Origin: JAVBSC01 sp031547305
Lineage (GTDB): Bacteria; Desulfobacterota; Desulfovibrionia; Desulfovibrionales; Desulfovibrionaceae
Direction: 5' to 3'
NCBI GenBank assembly: GCA_031547305.1
Contig: JAVBSC010000017.1
Location: forward strand, 1 to 43,338
DNA: 43,338 nucleotides
Shown: one piece after another, positions 9,286 through 17,284 of the stretch
Layout of the letters: the number at the start of each line of letters is the position of its first letter
Position numbering within the stretch: position 1 is the stretch's first letter
Position numbers and translations under genes: made by a program
The notes under the pieces: model-generated
What the model saw: only the letters and a program-made list of their open reading frames with translations
What the model was told of the DNA's origin: nothing
The model's database searches: none

Positions 9286-9540
9286 ATGGCCGCCGTATTT
9301 TGGGGCGGGCTGGTCCTGCAATTCGCCGGGCTGGCCTTGCTGCTGGCTTGGAGCCGGAAAAAAGAGGATTCCAGGAGAAAAAACCGCAAAGCCCGGCTTA
9401 TTTTTTTATCCGGCGTTCTTGGCGCGGCCGTCTTCGCGCTCTATGACCGGGACGCGGTGCTGCTTTTCGGGCAGATCGCCTTTGCCGCCTCCGTGTATCC
9501 GGGACAGGCCCGCAAACAGGCCGACAAGGAAAAAGCATGA
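9286..9540 (+). CDS. Small membrane protein, lipid-A-disaccharide-synthase N-terminal (LAB_N)-like
   Basis: 84 residues with two to three short hydrophobic helices separated by a very basic loop, ending in the pattern YDRDAVLLFGQ...VYPGQ. This resembles LAB_N-domain proteins, the small membrane domain found at the N-terminus of some LpxB proteins and as free-standing partners of GT2 enzymes. Its position between the GT2 and VTT genes, with a 4-base ATGA overlap to the latter, supports a lipid-glycosylation partner role. The domain call is from pattern memory. Confidence 0.6.
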   Translation: MAAVFWGGLVLQFAGLALLLAWSRKKEDSRRKNRKARLIFLSGVLGAAVFALYDRDAVLLFGQIAFAASVYPGQARKQADKEKA

Positions 9541-10190
9541 GCGCCCGACAGGCTCTGTCCATCATCCGCAAAAGCGCCGTGCTGTTCATTGGACTGGCGC
9601 TGGCGGTTTTTTGCCTCAATCACTTCGAGCTTAAGGCTTTTCTTAAAGAAACCTGGCTGGATGCGCATATCAGGAATCAGGGCTTGCGGGGCATAGCCTT
9701 ATACCTGGCCCTGAGCTCGGTATTTTCCGCCATTGGTCTGCCGCGCCAACTGCTGGCCTTTGGAGCCGGATACGCCTTTGGAGCCGAACTTGGGCTTTTG
9801 TGGGTGAACATTGGCGTAAGCCTGGGGGCGCTTCTGGATTTTTGCTACGCCCGGTTTCTCGGCCGTAAATTGATGACCAGATGGTTTGGCGACAAGCTGC
9901 GCAAGCTGGACAGTTTTTTGAGCCGCTCCCCCTGCGCCATGGTTTTCGTGCTGCGTTGCCTGCCTGTTGGGCACAACGCCACACTGAACCTGCTGTCCGG
10001 GGTTTCCGGCATAAAGCTGCGCCATTTTCTGGCCGGCTCCTTTCTGGGCTACATCCCCCAACACCTGGTTTTCACCATCCTGGGCAGCGGAATCCATATA
10101 GAGCTGATCTGGCGCATTTCATTGTCCGCATTCCTGTTTGTGCTTTCCGGCATATTCGGCTACAAGCTTTACCGCAAGTACGCCCAATAA
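9537..10190 (+). CDS. VTT-domain (TVP38/TMEM64, DedA-related) membrane protein
   Basis: 217 residues, with about five membrane helices and the VTT hallmark AFGAGYAFGAELGLL followed by GASLGALLD-like residues (actual GVSLGALLDF). The family includes lipid scramblases and flippases of the DedA superfamily, so it may translocate the polyprenyl-phosphate sugar or a lipid made by the two preceding genes; that link is inferred from gene order. It overlaps the LAB_N gene by four bases, showing translational coupling. Confidence 0.85.
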   Translation: MSARQALSIIRKSAVLFIGLALAVFCLNHFELKAFLKETWLDAHIRNQGLRGIALYLALSSVFSAIGLPRQLLAFGAGYAFGAELGLLWVNIGVSLGALLDFCYARFLGRKLMTRWFGDKLRKLDSFLSRSPCAMVFVLRCLPVGHNATLNLLSGVSGIKLRHFLAGSFLGYIPQHLVFTILGSGIHIELIWRISLSAFLFVLSGIFGYKLYRKYAQ

Positions 10191-10216
10191 AAAAATACTC
10201 TCAAAAGGCCGCCGCT

Positions 10217-11371
10217 TTGTTCAAACTCCTGCGCGACCGGACTCTCTGCATCGTCTTCAGCATAACCGTGCTGATGACCATGGGGGTTGCCAGCGTCATT
10301 CCCGTACTGCCCTCTTTGGCCAGGATTTTTGATGTCAGCCACGCTTCCGTGGTGCACGTCCTTACCCTGTTCACCGTACCCGGCGCGATTTTTATGCCCC
10401 TGGCCGGCATCTGGGCGGACCGCTACGGCCGCAAGGCCCTGCTCATGCCCGCGCTCCTGCTCTTCGGCCTGGCCGGGGTCGGCTGCGCCCTGTCTCCGAA
10501 CTTTGAGACGCTTTTGTTCTTCCGCTTTTTGCAAGGCCTGGGAGTCACCCCTCTGGCCGTGCTCTACCTGACCATCATCGGAGATACCTACCAGGGCGCG
10601 GAACGGGTGAAGATGATGGGCTACAACGCGGCTGTGCTGAGCATAGGCACGGCCGTGTGCCCGGCGCTGGGCGGCGCTCTGGCGGAAGTGCACTGGCGTC
10701 TGGTTTTCTGTCTGCCCCTGCTCAGCCTGGCCGTGATCTGGCTGGCCAGCAAGCATACTCTGGCCGGACCGGCTCAGGAGAGCTCCTTAAAGGACTACTT
10801 CGAATCCACGTTGCGCGTTTTGCGCTCCCGCAAAACCCTTGTGCTGCTCTGCCTGACTTTTTTGACTTTTATGATGCTCTACGGGCCGATCATCACCAGC
10901 TTTCCCCATCTGGCGGATCACCTGCACGGAGCCTCGCCGTCAACGATTGGCGGCATTGTGGCGATTTCATCCTTCAGCGCCGCGCTGATAGCCTCCACCC
11001 TGGGTAAACTGTCCACCCGGTTTTCGCCCCGTACCCTGCTGCTGTCCAGCCAGTGTTTTTATCTGGTCGCATTGTTCAGCATACCGTTTGTGGCCAATAT
11101 CTGGCTTATGCCCCTGCCGATTTTTTTGTTCGGCATGGGCCAGGGGCTTAACATGCCCACGATAAACACCATCATGGTCGGGCAGGCCGAGCAGAGCCAG
11201 CGCGGGGCGATCATGGCTGTCAACGGCCTGGCCTTGCGCCTTTCGCAAACCCTGGCCCCGTTGTTTTTCGGCATGATTGGTTTTGTCTTTGGGATTGAAA
11301 GCGCTTTTTTCGCCGGGGCCGGCATGGCGCTGCTCATGATGGCGCTGCTTCTGGGCAGCGGAGTGCGCTGA
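10217..11371 (+). CDS. MFS drug-efflux-type transporter (Bcr/CflA-like)
   Basis: About 384 residues with 12 membrane helices. Motif A is present as GIWADRYGRK between helices 2 and 3, typical of DHA1 drug:H+ antiporters. No ATG gives a full first helix. A TTG at 10217, with AGG eight bases upstream, starts the protein just before TM1 and 26 bases after the VTT gene. The ATG at 10272 would cut into TM1. The open frame extends upstream to 9881 but only as a shadow of the VTT gene. Substrate unknown. Likely co-transcribed with the preceding cluster. Confidence 0.87.
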   Translation: MFKLLRDRTLCIVFSITVLMTMGVASVIPVLPSLARIFDVSHASVVHVLTLFTVPGAIFMPLAGIWADRYGRKALLMPALLLFGLAGVGCALSPNFETLLFFRFLQGLGVTPLAVLYLTIIGDTYQGAERVKMMGYNAAVLSIGTAVCPALGGALAEVHWRLVFCLPLLSLAVIWLASKHTLAGPAQESSLKDYFESTLRVLRSRKTLVLLCLTFLTFMMLYGPIITSFPHLADHLHGASPSTIGGIVAISSFSAALIASTLGKLSTRFSPRTLLLSSQCFYLVALFSIPFVANIWLMPLPIFLFGMGQGLNMPTINTIMVGQAEQSQRGAIMAVNGLALRLSQTLAPLFFGMIGFVFGIESAFFAGAGMALLMMALLLGSGVR

Positions 11372-11413
11372 ATCCGCCGAACCTTTTTAAAGGATCCGGA
11401 ATGCCTAAGCAAA

Positions 11414-11449
11414 GCGGGCGCCGGGAATTTTTATCCCCCTGGCGCCCGC
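11414..11449. terminator. Strong hairpin between convergent genes
   Basis: GCGGGCGCC at 11414-11422 pairs perfectly with GGCGCCCGC at 11441-11449. An extra GGG/CCC extends the stem past one bulged T, and the loop is AT-rich. It separates the MFS gene (plus) from the convergent orphan gene (minus). The T-tract on either side is poor, so termination strength is uncertain. Confidence 0.6.
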
Positions 11450-11477
11450 ATGTTCAGGGAAAATCCGGGCAGCCCGC

Positions 11478-12185
11478 TCAGGCCGCCGTATCTAACAAAA
11501 TGCCCTGCGCGGGCTGCTGGGCCAGGCCCTGGTAGAGAGTCAGCGGGTCTTGCGGCTGTTTGCCGGCCAGATATTCCTCAAAGCCGCTTTTTTCACGCAA
11601 TTCCGTGTAGCTGTCCAGAATTGACTTCATAGCGTCAGCCAGCCTTTCCCGGATTTTTTCCCCCAGGGCGGAAGGAACGGCCGCGTTGCCGGCCTGGCCT
11701 GGCAATGAAGAAGCGGCGAAAAATTCCTCGTTCAGCCCGTTGTCAAAATAGGCGTTCAGGCTCTTGTTCAGATCGCCGTTCAAATGTTCCATAAACCCGT
11801 CGCCCTCGGCAATGCCGAAGTTTCTGTCCACAAACTTGGCCACGTCCACCAAGGCCCGCCCCAGAGTTTCCTCCGTGACCGGTCCGTCGCCGAGGCGTTT
11901 GTACACCAAGCCCATCATGGCGGTTCCGGCTTTGTCGCCGAAATTGTCCGTCATGTACTGAACGGTGCCTGCCAGGGCTTTTTCAAGTTTTTCCGCGTGG
12001 GACTTTTTAGCTTCGGCATCCGCCACGGGCTGGGGATTCGCTCCTTCTTCCCTCACGCCGGCCCGCTCCGCCTGGCGCAAAATGTCCGCGGCGAACGTCC
12101 CGGCGGTCTGCCCCGGACTCAGGCCGGCTTCATAGGGGGAGCGCACGCTCAGGGAGCTGAAAAGTGAGGATACGCCGTAACTCAT
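11478..12185 (-). CDS. Orphan protein behind a sigma-28-type promoter
   Basis: 235 residues, Ala-, Glu- and Gly-rich and largely helical. There is no membrane helix, cleavable signal or cysteine. The N-terminus is Ser-rich (MSYGVSSLFSSLSVRS), as in some proteins exported by flagellar-type secretion, but that is only a resemblance. I do not recognise the family. GGAGAA lies 6 bases before the ATG, and a near-consensus FliA promoter is placed to give a leader of about a dozen bases. This points to a motility- or flagellum-associated role. No other flagellar gene is in the window. It is monocistronic. Confidence 0.8.
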   Translation of the reverse strand: MSYGVSSLFSSLSVRSPYEAGLSPGQTAGTFAADILRQAERAGVREEGANPQPVADAEAKKSHAEKLEKALAGTVQYMTDNFGDKAGTAMMGLVYKRLGDGPVTEETLGRALVDVAKFVDRNFGIAEGDGFMEHLNGDLNKSLNAYFDNGLNEEFFAASSLPGQAGNAAVPSALGEKIRERLADAMKSILDSYTELREKSGFEEYLAGKQPQDPLTLYQGLAQQPAQGILLDTAA

Positions 12186-12204
12186 AAAATTCTCCGTACA
12201 GTCT

Positions 12205-12231
12205 TTATCGGAAATGAATGACGTTACTTTA
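12205..12231 (-). promoter_or_regulatory. Sigma-28 (FliA) promoter
   Basis: Read on the minus strand: TAAAGTAA (12224-12231), an 11-base spacer and TCCGATAA (12205-12212). The consensus is TAAAGTTT-N11-GCCGATAA, so 13 of 16 consensus positions match with exact spacing. The -10 box ends 19 bases before the ATG of the orphan gene at 12185. Confidence 0.75.
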
Positions 12232-12315
12232 GGTCTGGCTGACTTTAAGACGCCCGCTCCGGCATATGACGACGAAAGGAACTTTTAAATCAAACTCCTT
12301 AACATACTTTTTTCC

Positions 12316-12344
12316 TTGATATTTTTTATTCAATATCTTATATT
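12316..12344 (+). promoter_or_regulatory. Sigma-70 promoter of the 12430 lipoprotein gene
   Basis: TTGATA (12316-12321), a 17-base spacer and TATATT (12339-12344) lie in AT-rich DNA. Transcription would start near 12351, leaving a leader of about 80 bases. This is one of the best -35/-10 pairs I see in the window. Confidence 0.6.
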
Positions 12345-12357
12345 TAAAAAAAGATAT
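12333..12357. repeat. AT-rich inverted repeat over the -10 region
   Basis: ATATCTT (12333-12339) and AAGATAT (12351-12357) are perfect inverted arms spanning the -10 box and expected start site of the promoter above. The location suits a repressor operator; no binder is known. Confidence 0.4.
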
Positions 12358-12429
12358 GGGGTTTCATAGCTTCCGCGTCACGTTCCAAGATGGAATGAAA
12401 AAACACATTAACCCAAAGGAATGCGCGCT

Positions 12430-13704
12430 ATGAGAGGCGAGTTTAACCACCCGGGCCGCAAAAATAAAAAAAGGCCGTTAAAGGCCGGCGCGTTGTTTAG
12501 GTATGTCCGCAAGGCCGCACCCGCCCTGCTCTGCTTCGGCCTCGTTTTTTTACTTACATCATGCCTGTCCGCCCTGCAGGAGGTTTCTTCCTTTAAGCCC
12601 CTGCCCAAAGTGGACATAACTCCCCCGGCTGACTACACCAAAGGCGCGCCCTTTTACGAAATGTTCTTTCACACCAACTCATCGTCCATACCCGGCATGG
12701 CCGGCCTGGCGGGCGGCGGGGCCGGCCGGGACGTCTCCCTGCGCATGGTTTCCCACCCCGGACCGGCCGGGGGCGCTTCCCCAAGAGCCTGGCACATGAT
12801 CCCACCCGGCATGAACATGGGTGAATATCTGCCCCTGTTGCCGCCAGAACCGGAATCCACGCGGCAGCCGACATCCGGCGGCGGCACCGGAGAGGAAAAA
12901 AACGAGCGCTTTGTAATGAAGCTTTATTGGGGCTGCGACGAAAATGTCCGCAAGGGCCAGCCCAGGGTGTACGACAGCGCTAAAATGAAATCCGGCAACA
13001 TGCCGGACATTGGCTGGGGCGGCGGCGCTTCCGCTTATGCCGGCCGCAAGGGCGGCGGCCTGAAGCCCGGCTGGGCGGAAGTGGACTGGCCGAACAAAGA
13101 AGACGCCAGAACCGTGCCGGACAGCGCCTCTTTGGTCGGCGAACATTTCCTCCACGGCAATTTCCTGCCGCACATGCGATTCAACATGGACAGCCGGCAC
13201 GACATCATGCGGAAGCTGTCCGTCGCCGCGCAACAGGAATCGCTGAAGGAAGCCATTCCCATTGCCTGGAACAGGCTGCCCACTGGTATTGGCTATCACG
13301 TCTTGGCCATAGGGTTTAAGAATTCCGGCAAGGAGCTGATTATCTGGACCTCCAGCGAAAATCCGAACATCAACGTATCCGGGCAGTTTCTGGACACGCC
13401 GCAGGTGCGCAAGCACATTTCCGCCAAAGTCATCCTGCCCGGGGACAGGGAGCGTTGCGTAATCCCCAGAGGCATCTTTGACGGAGCGGACGGGGTATAT
13501 GTGACTGTAACCGCCTGGGGCGACGACTACTGGTACAGCTACCCGCCCAAGCCGGACAAAGCGCCCAAAAACTGGAAGCCGGACTGGACGATCAAGGGCC
13601 AGTTCCTGTCCACCGGCACGCTTACGCTTGGCATGACCGGCGGGGGCGCGGGCGGCCCAGTTGGCGCCCCCGGCCTGGGGGATCTTTTGCGCGGCATGTT
13701 CTGA
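12430..13704 (+). CDS. Large orphan lipoprotein
   Basis: 424 residues from the second of two close ATGs; AAAGGA at 12415-12420 fits the ATG at 12430 (9-base spacing) and not the one at 12421. A basic N-terminus and hydrophobic helix end in the lipobox LTSC (Cys45), predicting a lipid-anchored envelope protein. The mature part is Gly- and Pro-rich, with a low-complexity region around residues 80-150. A more ordered C-terminal half contains VMKLYWGCDENV, YVTVTAWGDDYWYSY and a Gly-rich tail. I recognise no family. It is preceded by a good sigma-70 promoter and diverges from the sigma-28-driven gene. Confidence 0.82.
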   Translation: MRGEFNHPGRKNKKRPLKAGALFRYVRKAAPALLCFGLVFLLTSCLSALQEVSSFKPLPKVDITPPADYTKGAPFYEMFFHTNSSSIPGMAGLAGGGAGRDVSLRMVSHPGPAGGASPRAWHMIPPGMNMGEYLPLLPPEPESTRQPTSGGGTGEEKNERFVMKLYWGCDENVRKGQPRVYDSAKMKSGNMPDIGWGGGASAYAGRKGGGLKPGWAEVDWPNKEDARTVPDSASLVGEHFLHGNFLPHMRFNMDSRHDIMRKLSVAAQQESLKEAIPIAWNRLPTGIGYHVLAIGFKNSGKELIIWTSSENPNINVSGQFLDTPQVRKHISAKVILPGDRERCVIPRGIFDGADGVYVTVTAWGDDYWYSYPPKPDKAPKNWKPDWTIKGQFLSTGTLTLGMTGGGAGGPVGAPGLGDLLRGMF

Positions 13705-13836
13705 TGTTTTGACAGCCGTTTTTAAGAGAATTTTTATTTTTAAATTTTTCTATACGATAAAAGCGAATCGGCTCCATGCGGCCCGTTTCCTCCGGCAATA
13801 GCCCTGAAAAGCAATCTCCGGAGGAATCAGGCCGCC

Positions 13837-13864
13837 TTGATTTATGCAATGTCTGCGCTATAGG
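13837..13864 (+). promoter_or_regulatory. Candidate promoter of yajC-secDF
   Basis: TTGATT (13837-13842), a 16-base spacer and TATAGG (13859-13864) lie upstream of yajC. Each box matches four of six consensus bases. The 269-base gap before yajC otherwise holds AT-rich sequence after the lipoprotein stop and no credible gene. Confidence 0.35.
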
Positions 13865-13973
13865 GGATTCCTTAATGATTCCCCAGAGAAAAGCATTGCA
13901 GTTTTGCACCTCTCAGGGTAAGAATCCTTGTTTTTTCATCACCAGGCCACAAGGCCATTATTCTGGAGGGATC

Positions 13974-14324
13974 ATGTTTGAAAGCATAGCTTACGCGATG
14001 GGAGCCAACGGGCAGGCCGGGGGCCAGGGCGCGGGCAACCCGCTTGTCCAGTTCGCCCCGATCATTCTTATGTTCGTGGTGTTTTACTTTTTGCTTATCC
14101 GGCCGCAGCAAAAAAAGGCCAAGGAACACCGCGCCATGCTCAGCGGCCTTAAGCGCGGTGACAAAGTGATCACCAGCGGCGGCCTGTACGGACGCATCGT
14201 GGAAATTAACGAAACCACAGCCGAGGTGGACCTGGGCGAAACCAAAGTCACCATCGCCCGCTCCGCCCTGAACGTGTTGCCCGGATCCGCGCCGCAGGCG
14301 GAAAAGAAAGCGGATAAAAAATAG
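13974..14324 (+). CDS. yajC: YajC, Sec translocon accessory subunit
   Basis: 116 residues from the ATG at 13974, which has GGAGGG five bases upstream; the frame is open further back but lacks a start signal. A Gly/Ala/Gln-rich N-terminus precedes a single membrane helix (ILMFVVFYFLLIRPQQ). Next comes the conserved cytoplasmic part with RPQQKKAKEH and LKRGDKVITSGGLYG, the YajC signature. It sits directly before secD, the usual order, and the protein associates with SecDF and SecYEG at the inner membrane. Confidence 0.95.
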   Translation: MFESIAYAMGANGQAGGQGAGNPLVQFAPIILMFVVFYFLLIRPQQKKAKEHRAMLSGLKRGDKVITSGGLYGRIVEINETTAEVDLGETKVTIARSALNVLPGSAPQAEKKADKK

Positions 14325-14430
14325 CTCCGAACCGGCTTACGAAACAGGGCGCTGCCCACACTTTTCCCGCCGGCTTGCGGCCACGGGGCTGGTTGGCTGT
14401 GGATTCCTGCCGCAATTTTAAGGAGATACA

Positions 14431-16023
14431 ATGAAAGAGGGACTGCTCTGGCGGATAAGCACAGCACTGCTGGTGCTGGTTCTTGCCGCTATTTACCTTC
14501 TGCCCAGCCTGCCCAACGTGCGGGAAAGCAGTTTCAGCAAGTTTTTGCCTGACGCCAGGGTCAATCTTGGCCTTGACCTTATGGGCGGCATCTACCTGAC
14601 TCTGGGGGTGGATGTGGACAAAGCCGTGGAAAACTCCCTCACCCAGGAAGGGCAGAACATTCGCGCCGTGGCCAAGGACAAGGACATCCTTCTGCCTCGT
14701 CCCCGCTATCTGCCTGGGGAAAAACTGGAATTCGCCCTGACCGACGCCAGCCGGAAAAAAGATTTGGATGAGCTGCTGGCAAAAAATTTTCCGCAGTTGA
14801 ACATCAGCGCTTCCACGGATTCCGGCACGACGGTTTACACAGCCTCTTTTAAATCCGAGGAACGCAACCGCCTTTCGGAAATGGCCTTGGATCAGGCCCT
14901 TAAAACCATTCGCAACCGCATAGACCAGTTCGGCGTGTCCGAGCCGGACATCCGCAAGCTTACTGACGCTCAGCGCATCGTAATCCAGTTGCCCGGCATA
15001 AAAGACGCCCAGCGGGCCATTCAGATAGTCGGCAAGACCGCGCATCTGGAATTCCACCTGGTGCGCACGGATGTGGACAGCGAACGCGCGGCCAAAGGCG
15101 CTCTGCCGCTGGGCACCCAGGTTCTTCCCATGCTCAGCCGGGCCGGCGGAGGCCAGGAAATTCCCGTGGTGGTGGACAAAGACGCGGTCCTGACCGGTGA
15201 ATACATAACTGACGCTAAGGCCCGCCCGGATCCGGATCACCCCGGCAGAGCCTATGTCATGCTCAGCCTGAACAGCCACGGCGCCACTCTTTTCGAGCGC
15301 ATCACCGGCGAAAACCGGGGACGCCAGCTGGCCATCGTGCTGGATGGCAAAGTATATTCCGCTCCGGTCATCCAGGACAAGATAGCCGGCGGCAACGCCA
15401 GCATTACCGGCACCTTCACCATGGAAGAAGCCAACGACCTGGCTCTGGTTCTGCGGGCCGGTTCCCTGCCCGCTCCGGTCACCGTGCTTGAAGAACGCAC
15501 CGTGGGCCCCTCCCTGGGCCAGGAATCCATTGACATGGGCGTGACCGCCGCCCTGATCGGCGGCTCCGCCGTGATGATCTTCATGATCATCTATTACGGC
15601 CTTTCCGGCGTCATCGCCACGGTCATGCTGATTCTGGACATCTGGCTGCTGCTCGCGGGCATGGCCGCCTTCGGGGCCACGCTCACCCTGCCCGGCATTG
15701 CCGGCATAGTCCTTACCCTGGGCATGGCCGTGGACGCCAACGTGCTTATATTCGAACGAATACGCGAGGAAATGCGCAAAGGACTTACGCCGGCGGCCGC
15801 CACCGGGGTCGGATTTTCCCGCGCCACGCTTACGATTACCGACTCAAACCTGACCACCGTAATTGCCGCCGTGATTTTGTACCAGTTCGGAACCGGCCCC
15901 ATCCGCGGTTTTGCCGTCACTCTGACCCTGGGCATAATCGTTTCCATGTTTACCGCCATATTCGTGTCGCGCATTGTGTTCGATCTCTGGGTTAACAAGA
16001 ACACAAAGAGCATCAGCATCTGA
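14431..16023 (+). CDS. secD: SecD, protein translocase subunit
   Basis: 530 residues with an N-terminal membrane helix (8-26), the D1 motif LGLDLMGGIYL, a large periplasmic P1 domain, and five clustered C-terminal helices. The sequence GMAVDANVLIFERIREE carries the conserved Asp of RND-family proton-driven translocases. SecD and SecF use the proton motive force to pull secreted proteins through the Sec channel. AAGGAGA precedes the ATG and secF follows after 23 bases. Length is normal for separate SecD. Confidence 0.97.
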   Translation: MKEGLLWRISTALLVLVLAAIYLLPSLPNVRESSFSKFLPDARVNLGLDLMGGIYLTLGVDVDKAVENSLTQEGQNIRAVAKDKDILLPRPRYLPGEKLEFALTDASRKKDLDELLAKNFPQLNISASTDSGTTVYTASFKSEERNRLSEMALDQALKTIRNRIDQFGVSEPDIRKLTDAQRIVIQLPGIKDAQRAIQIVGKTAHLEFHLVRTDVDSERAAKGALPLGTQVLPMLSRAGGGQEIPVVVDKDAVLTGEYITDAKARPDPDHPGRAYVMLSLNSHGATLFERITGENRGRQLAIVLDGKVYSAPVIQDKIAGGNASITGTFTMEEANDLALVLRAGSLPAPVTVLEERTVGPSLGQESIDMGVTAALIGGSAVMIFMIIYYGLSGVIATVMLILDIWLLLAGMAAFGATLTLPGIAGIVLTLGMAVDANVLIFERIREEMRKGLTPAAATGVGFSRATLTITDSNLTTVIAAVILYQFGTGPIRGFAVTLTLGIIVSMFTAIFVSRIVFDLWVNKNTKSISI

Positions 16024-16046
16024 TCTGAGCACAAGGAGCGCAAAAA

Positions 16047-17159
16047 ATGGGTTTTCATCTGATACCTAACGATTTATCCATAGATTTTGTCGGAATCCGC
16101 AGAATCTCCTATATAGTGTCCGTCGTGCTCATTCTGGCAGGCGTGGCCTCCATGATCGTAAAGGGCGGTCCGCGCTACGGCATAGACTTCGCCGGCGGGG
16201 CTGTCGTGCAGATCAAGCTGGAAAAGCCGGTGGATGACGAAACCATCAAAAAGAACCTGGAAGGAGCCGACCTGCCGGGCTTGGTTGTCCAGAGCTTCGG
16301 CGACGACAACACCAGCTATCTGATCCGCGTTTCCAGCACGGAATCCGACACCTCGGAAAAAATACGCAACCTGGTGGCCGGAACTCTGGCTGAAAAACTG
16401 GCCGGCAACAAGGTGGAAATACAGCGTCTTGAAATGGTCGGCCCGAAAGTGGGCGCCGACTTGCGCGCCAAAGCCATGGAGGCCATGTACTTCGCCACCC
16501 TGCTCATCGCCATTTATGTTTCCGGGCGCTTTGAGCAGCGCTGGATGGCCGCCGTAATCATGGCCGCCGTCCTGGGCGGCGGCATGTACGCCCTGGAATG
16601 GCTGGGCGCGCCAAAGGTCATCCTGGTGCTCGCGGCAACCGTGCTCACCATTGTGATGTGCTGGCGGCTCAAACTTGTTTTCGCCCTGGGGGCGATAGTC
16701 TCGATTCTCCATGACGTGCTGATCACCATCGGACTCTTTTCCATAATGGACAAGGAATTCGACCTGACCATCATAGCCGCGCTTCTGACCATTGTGGGCT
16801 ATTCCCTGAACGACACCATCATCGTCTACGACCGCATTCGCGAAAACCTGCACGGCAACAAGGTCAACCCCCTGTCCGTAATCATCAACCGCAGCATCAA
16901 CCAGACCCTTTCCCGCACAGTGCTCACCTCCGGCACCACCCTGCTGGTCATAAGCTCCCTGCTCGTCTGGGGCGGCGGCATCATCCACGACTTCGCCCTG
17001 GTCATGTTCATCGGCGTGTTCGTGGGCACCGCCTCTTCCATGTTCGTGGCCAGCCCGGTGCTCCTGGCCTTTGGCGATACCGTGATGTCCCGAGCCGCCG
17101 AGGACGACGAAAAAGCTCGCCAGGCCGCTCTGCGAAAAAGACGCACGGCCCAGGTTTAG
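16047..17159 (+). CDS. secF: SecF, protein translocase subunit
   Basis: 370 residues with an N-terminal helix, the periplasmic motif GIDFAGGAVVQIKL and a C-terminal five-helix bundle. The bundle contains GYSLNDTIIVYDRIREN, the SecF version of the RND proton-path motif. It pairs with SecD in one membrane complex. AAGGAG lies before the ATG. The C-terminal tail is strongly basic (RQAALRKRRTAQV). No fusion with SecD is seen. Confidence 0.97.
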   Translation: MGFHLIPNDLSIDFVGIRRISYIVSVVLILAGVASMIVKGGPRYGIDFAGGAVVQIKLEKPVDDETIKKNLEGADLPGLVVQSFGDDNTSYLIRVSSTESDTSEKIRNLVAGTLAEKLAGNKVEIQRLEMVGPKVGADLRAKAMEAMYFATLLIAIYVSGRFEQRWMAAVIMAAVLGGGMYALEWLGAPKVILVLAATVLTIVMCWRLKLVFALGAIVSILHDVLITIGLFSIMDKEFDLTIIAALLTIVGYSLNDTIIVYDRIRENLHGNKVNPLSVIINRSINQTLSRTVLTSGTTLLVISSLLVWGGGIIHDFALVMFIGVFVGTASSMFVASPVLLAFGDTVMSRAAEDDEKARQAALRKRRTAQV

Positions 17160-17172
17160 AAAAGATAAAATC

Positions 17173-17235
17173 GTGGAGGGGAACCGAAAGGGGCGTGACT
17201 CCTGCAAGGCTCGCGCTCTTGCGGTTCCCCCCCAC
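17173..17235. repeat. Long imperfect stem-loop downstream of secF
   Basis: GTGGAGGGGAACCG (17173-17186) and CGGTTCCCCCCCAC (17222-17235) are inverted at 13 of 14 positions, around a 35-base loop containing a smaller GCAAG/CTTGC pair. It lies 13 bases after the secF stop, lacks a following T-run on the plus strand, and may be an RNA-stability or regulatory structure rather than a plain terminator. Confidence 0.5.
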
Positions 17236-17284
17236 AGCTCCCCTCCTGGCCATCCTATTGGCAAGCGGGAGTTCAGTTTTGGCT

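Noticed and set aside
9881..10216. N-terminal extension of the MFS transporter
   Set aside because: It overlaps the VTT gene out of frame and carries no membrane or family signal; the TTG at 10217 fits the first helix.
13776..13973. N-terminal extension of YajC
   Set aside because: No homology to YajC, and the internal ATG at 13974 has the strong GGAGGG site.
16074..17264. A 396-codon minus-strand frame opposite secF
   Set aside because: It has the same antisense shadow pattern; secF is certain.
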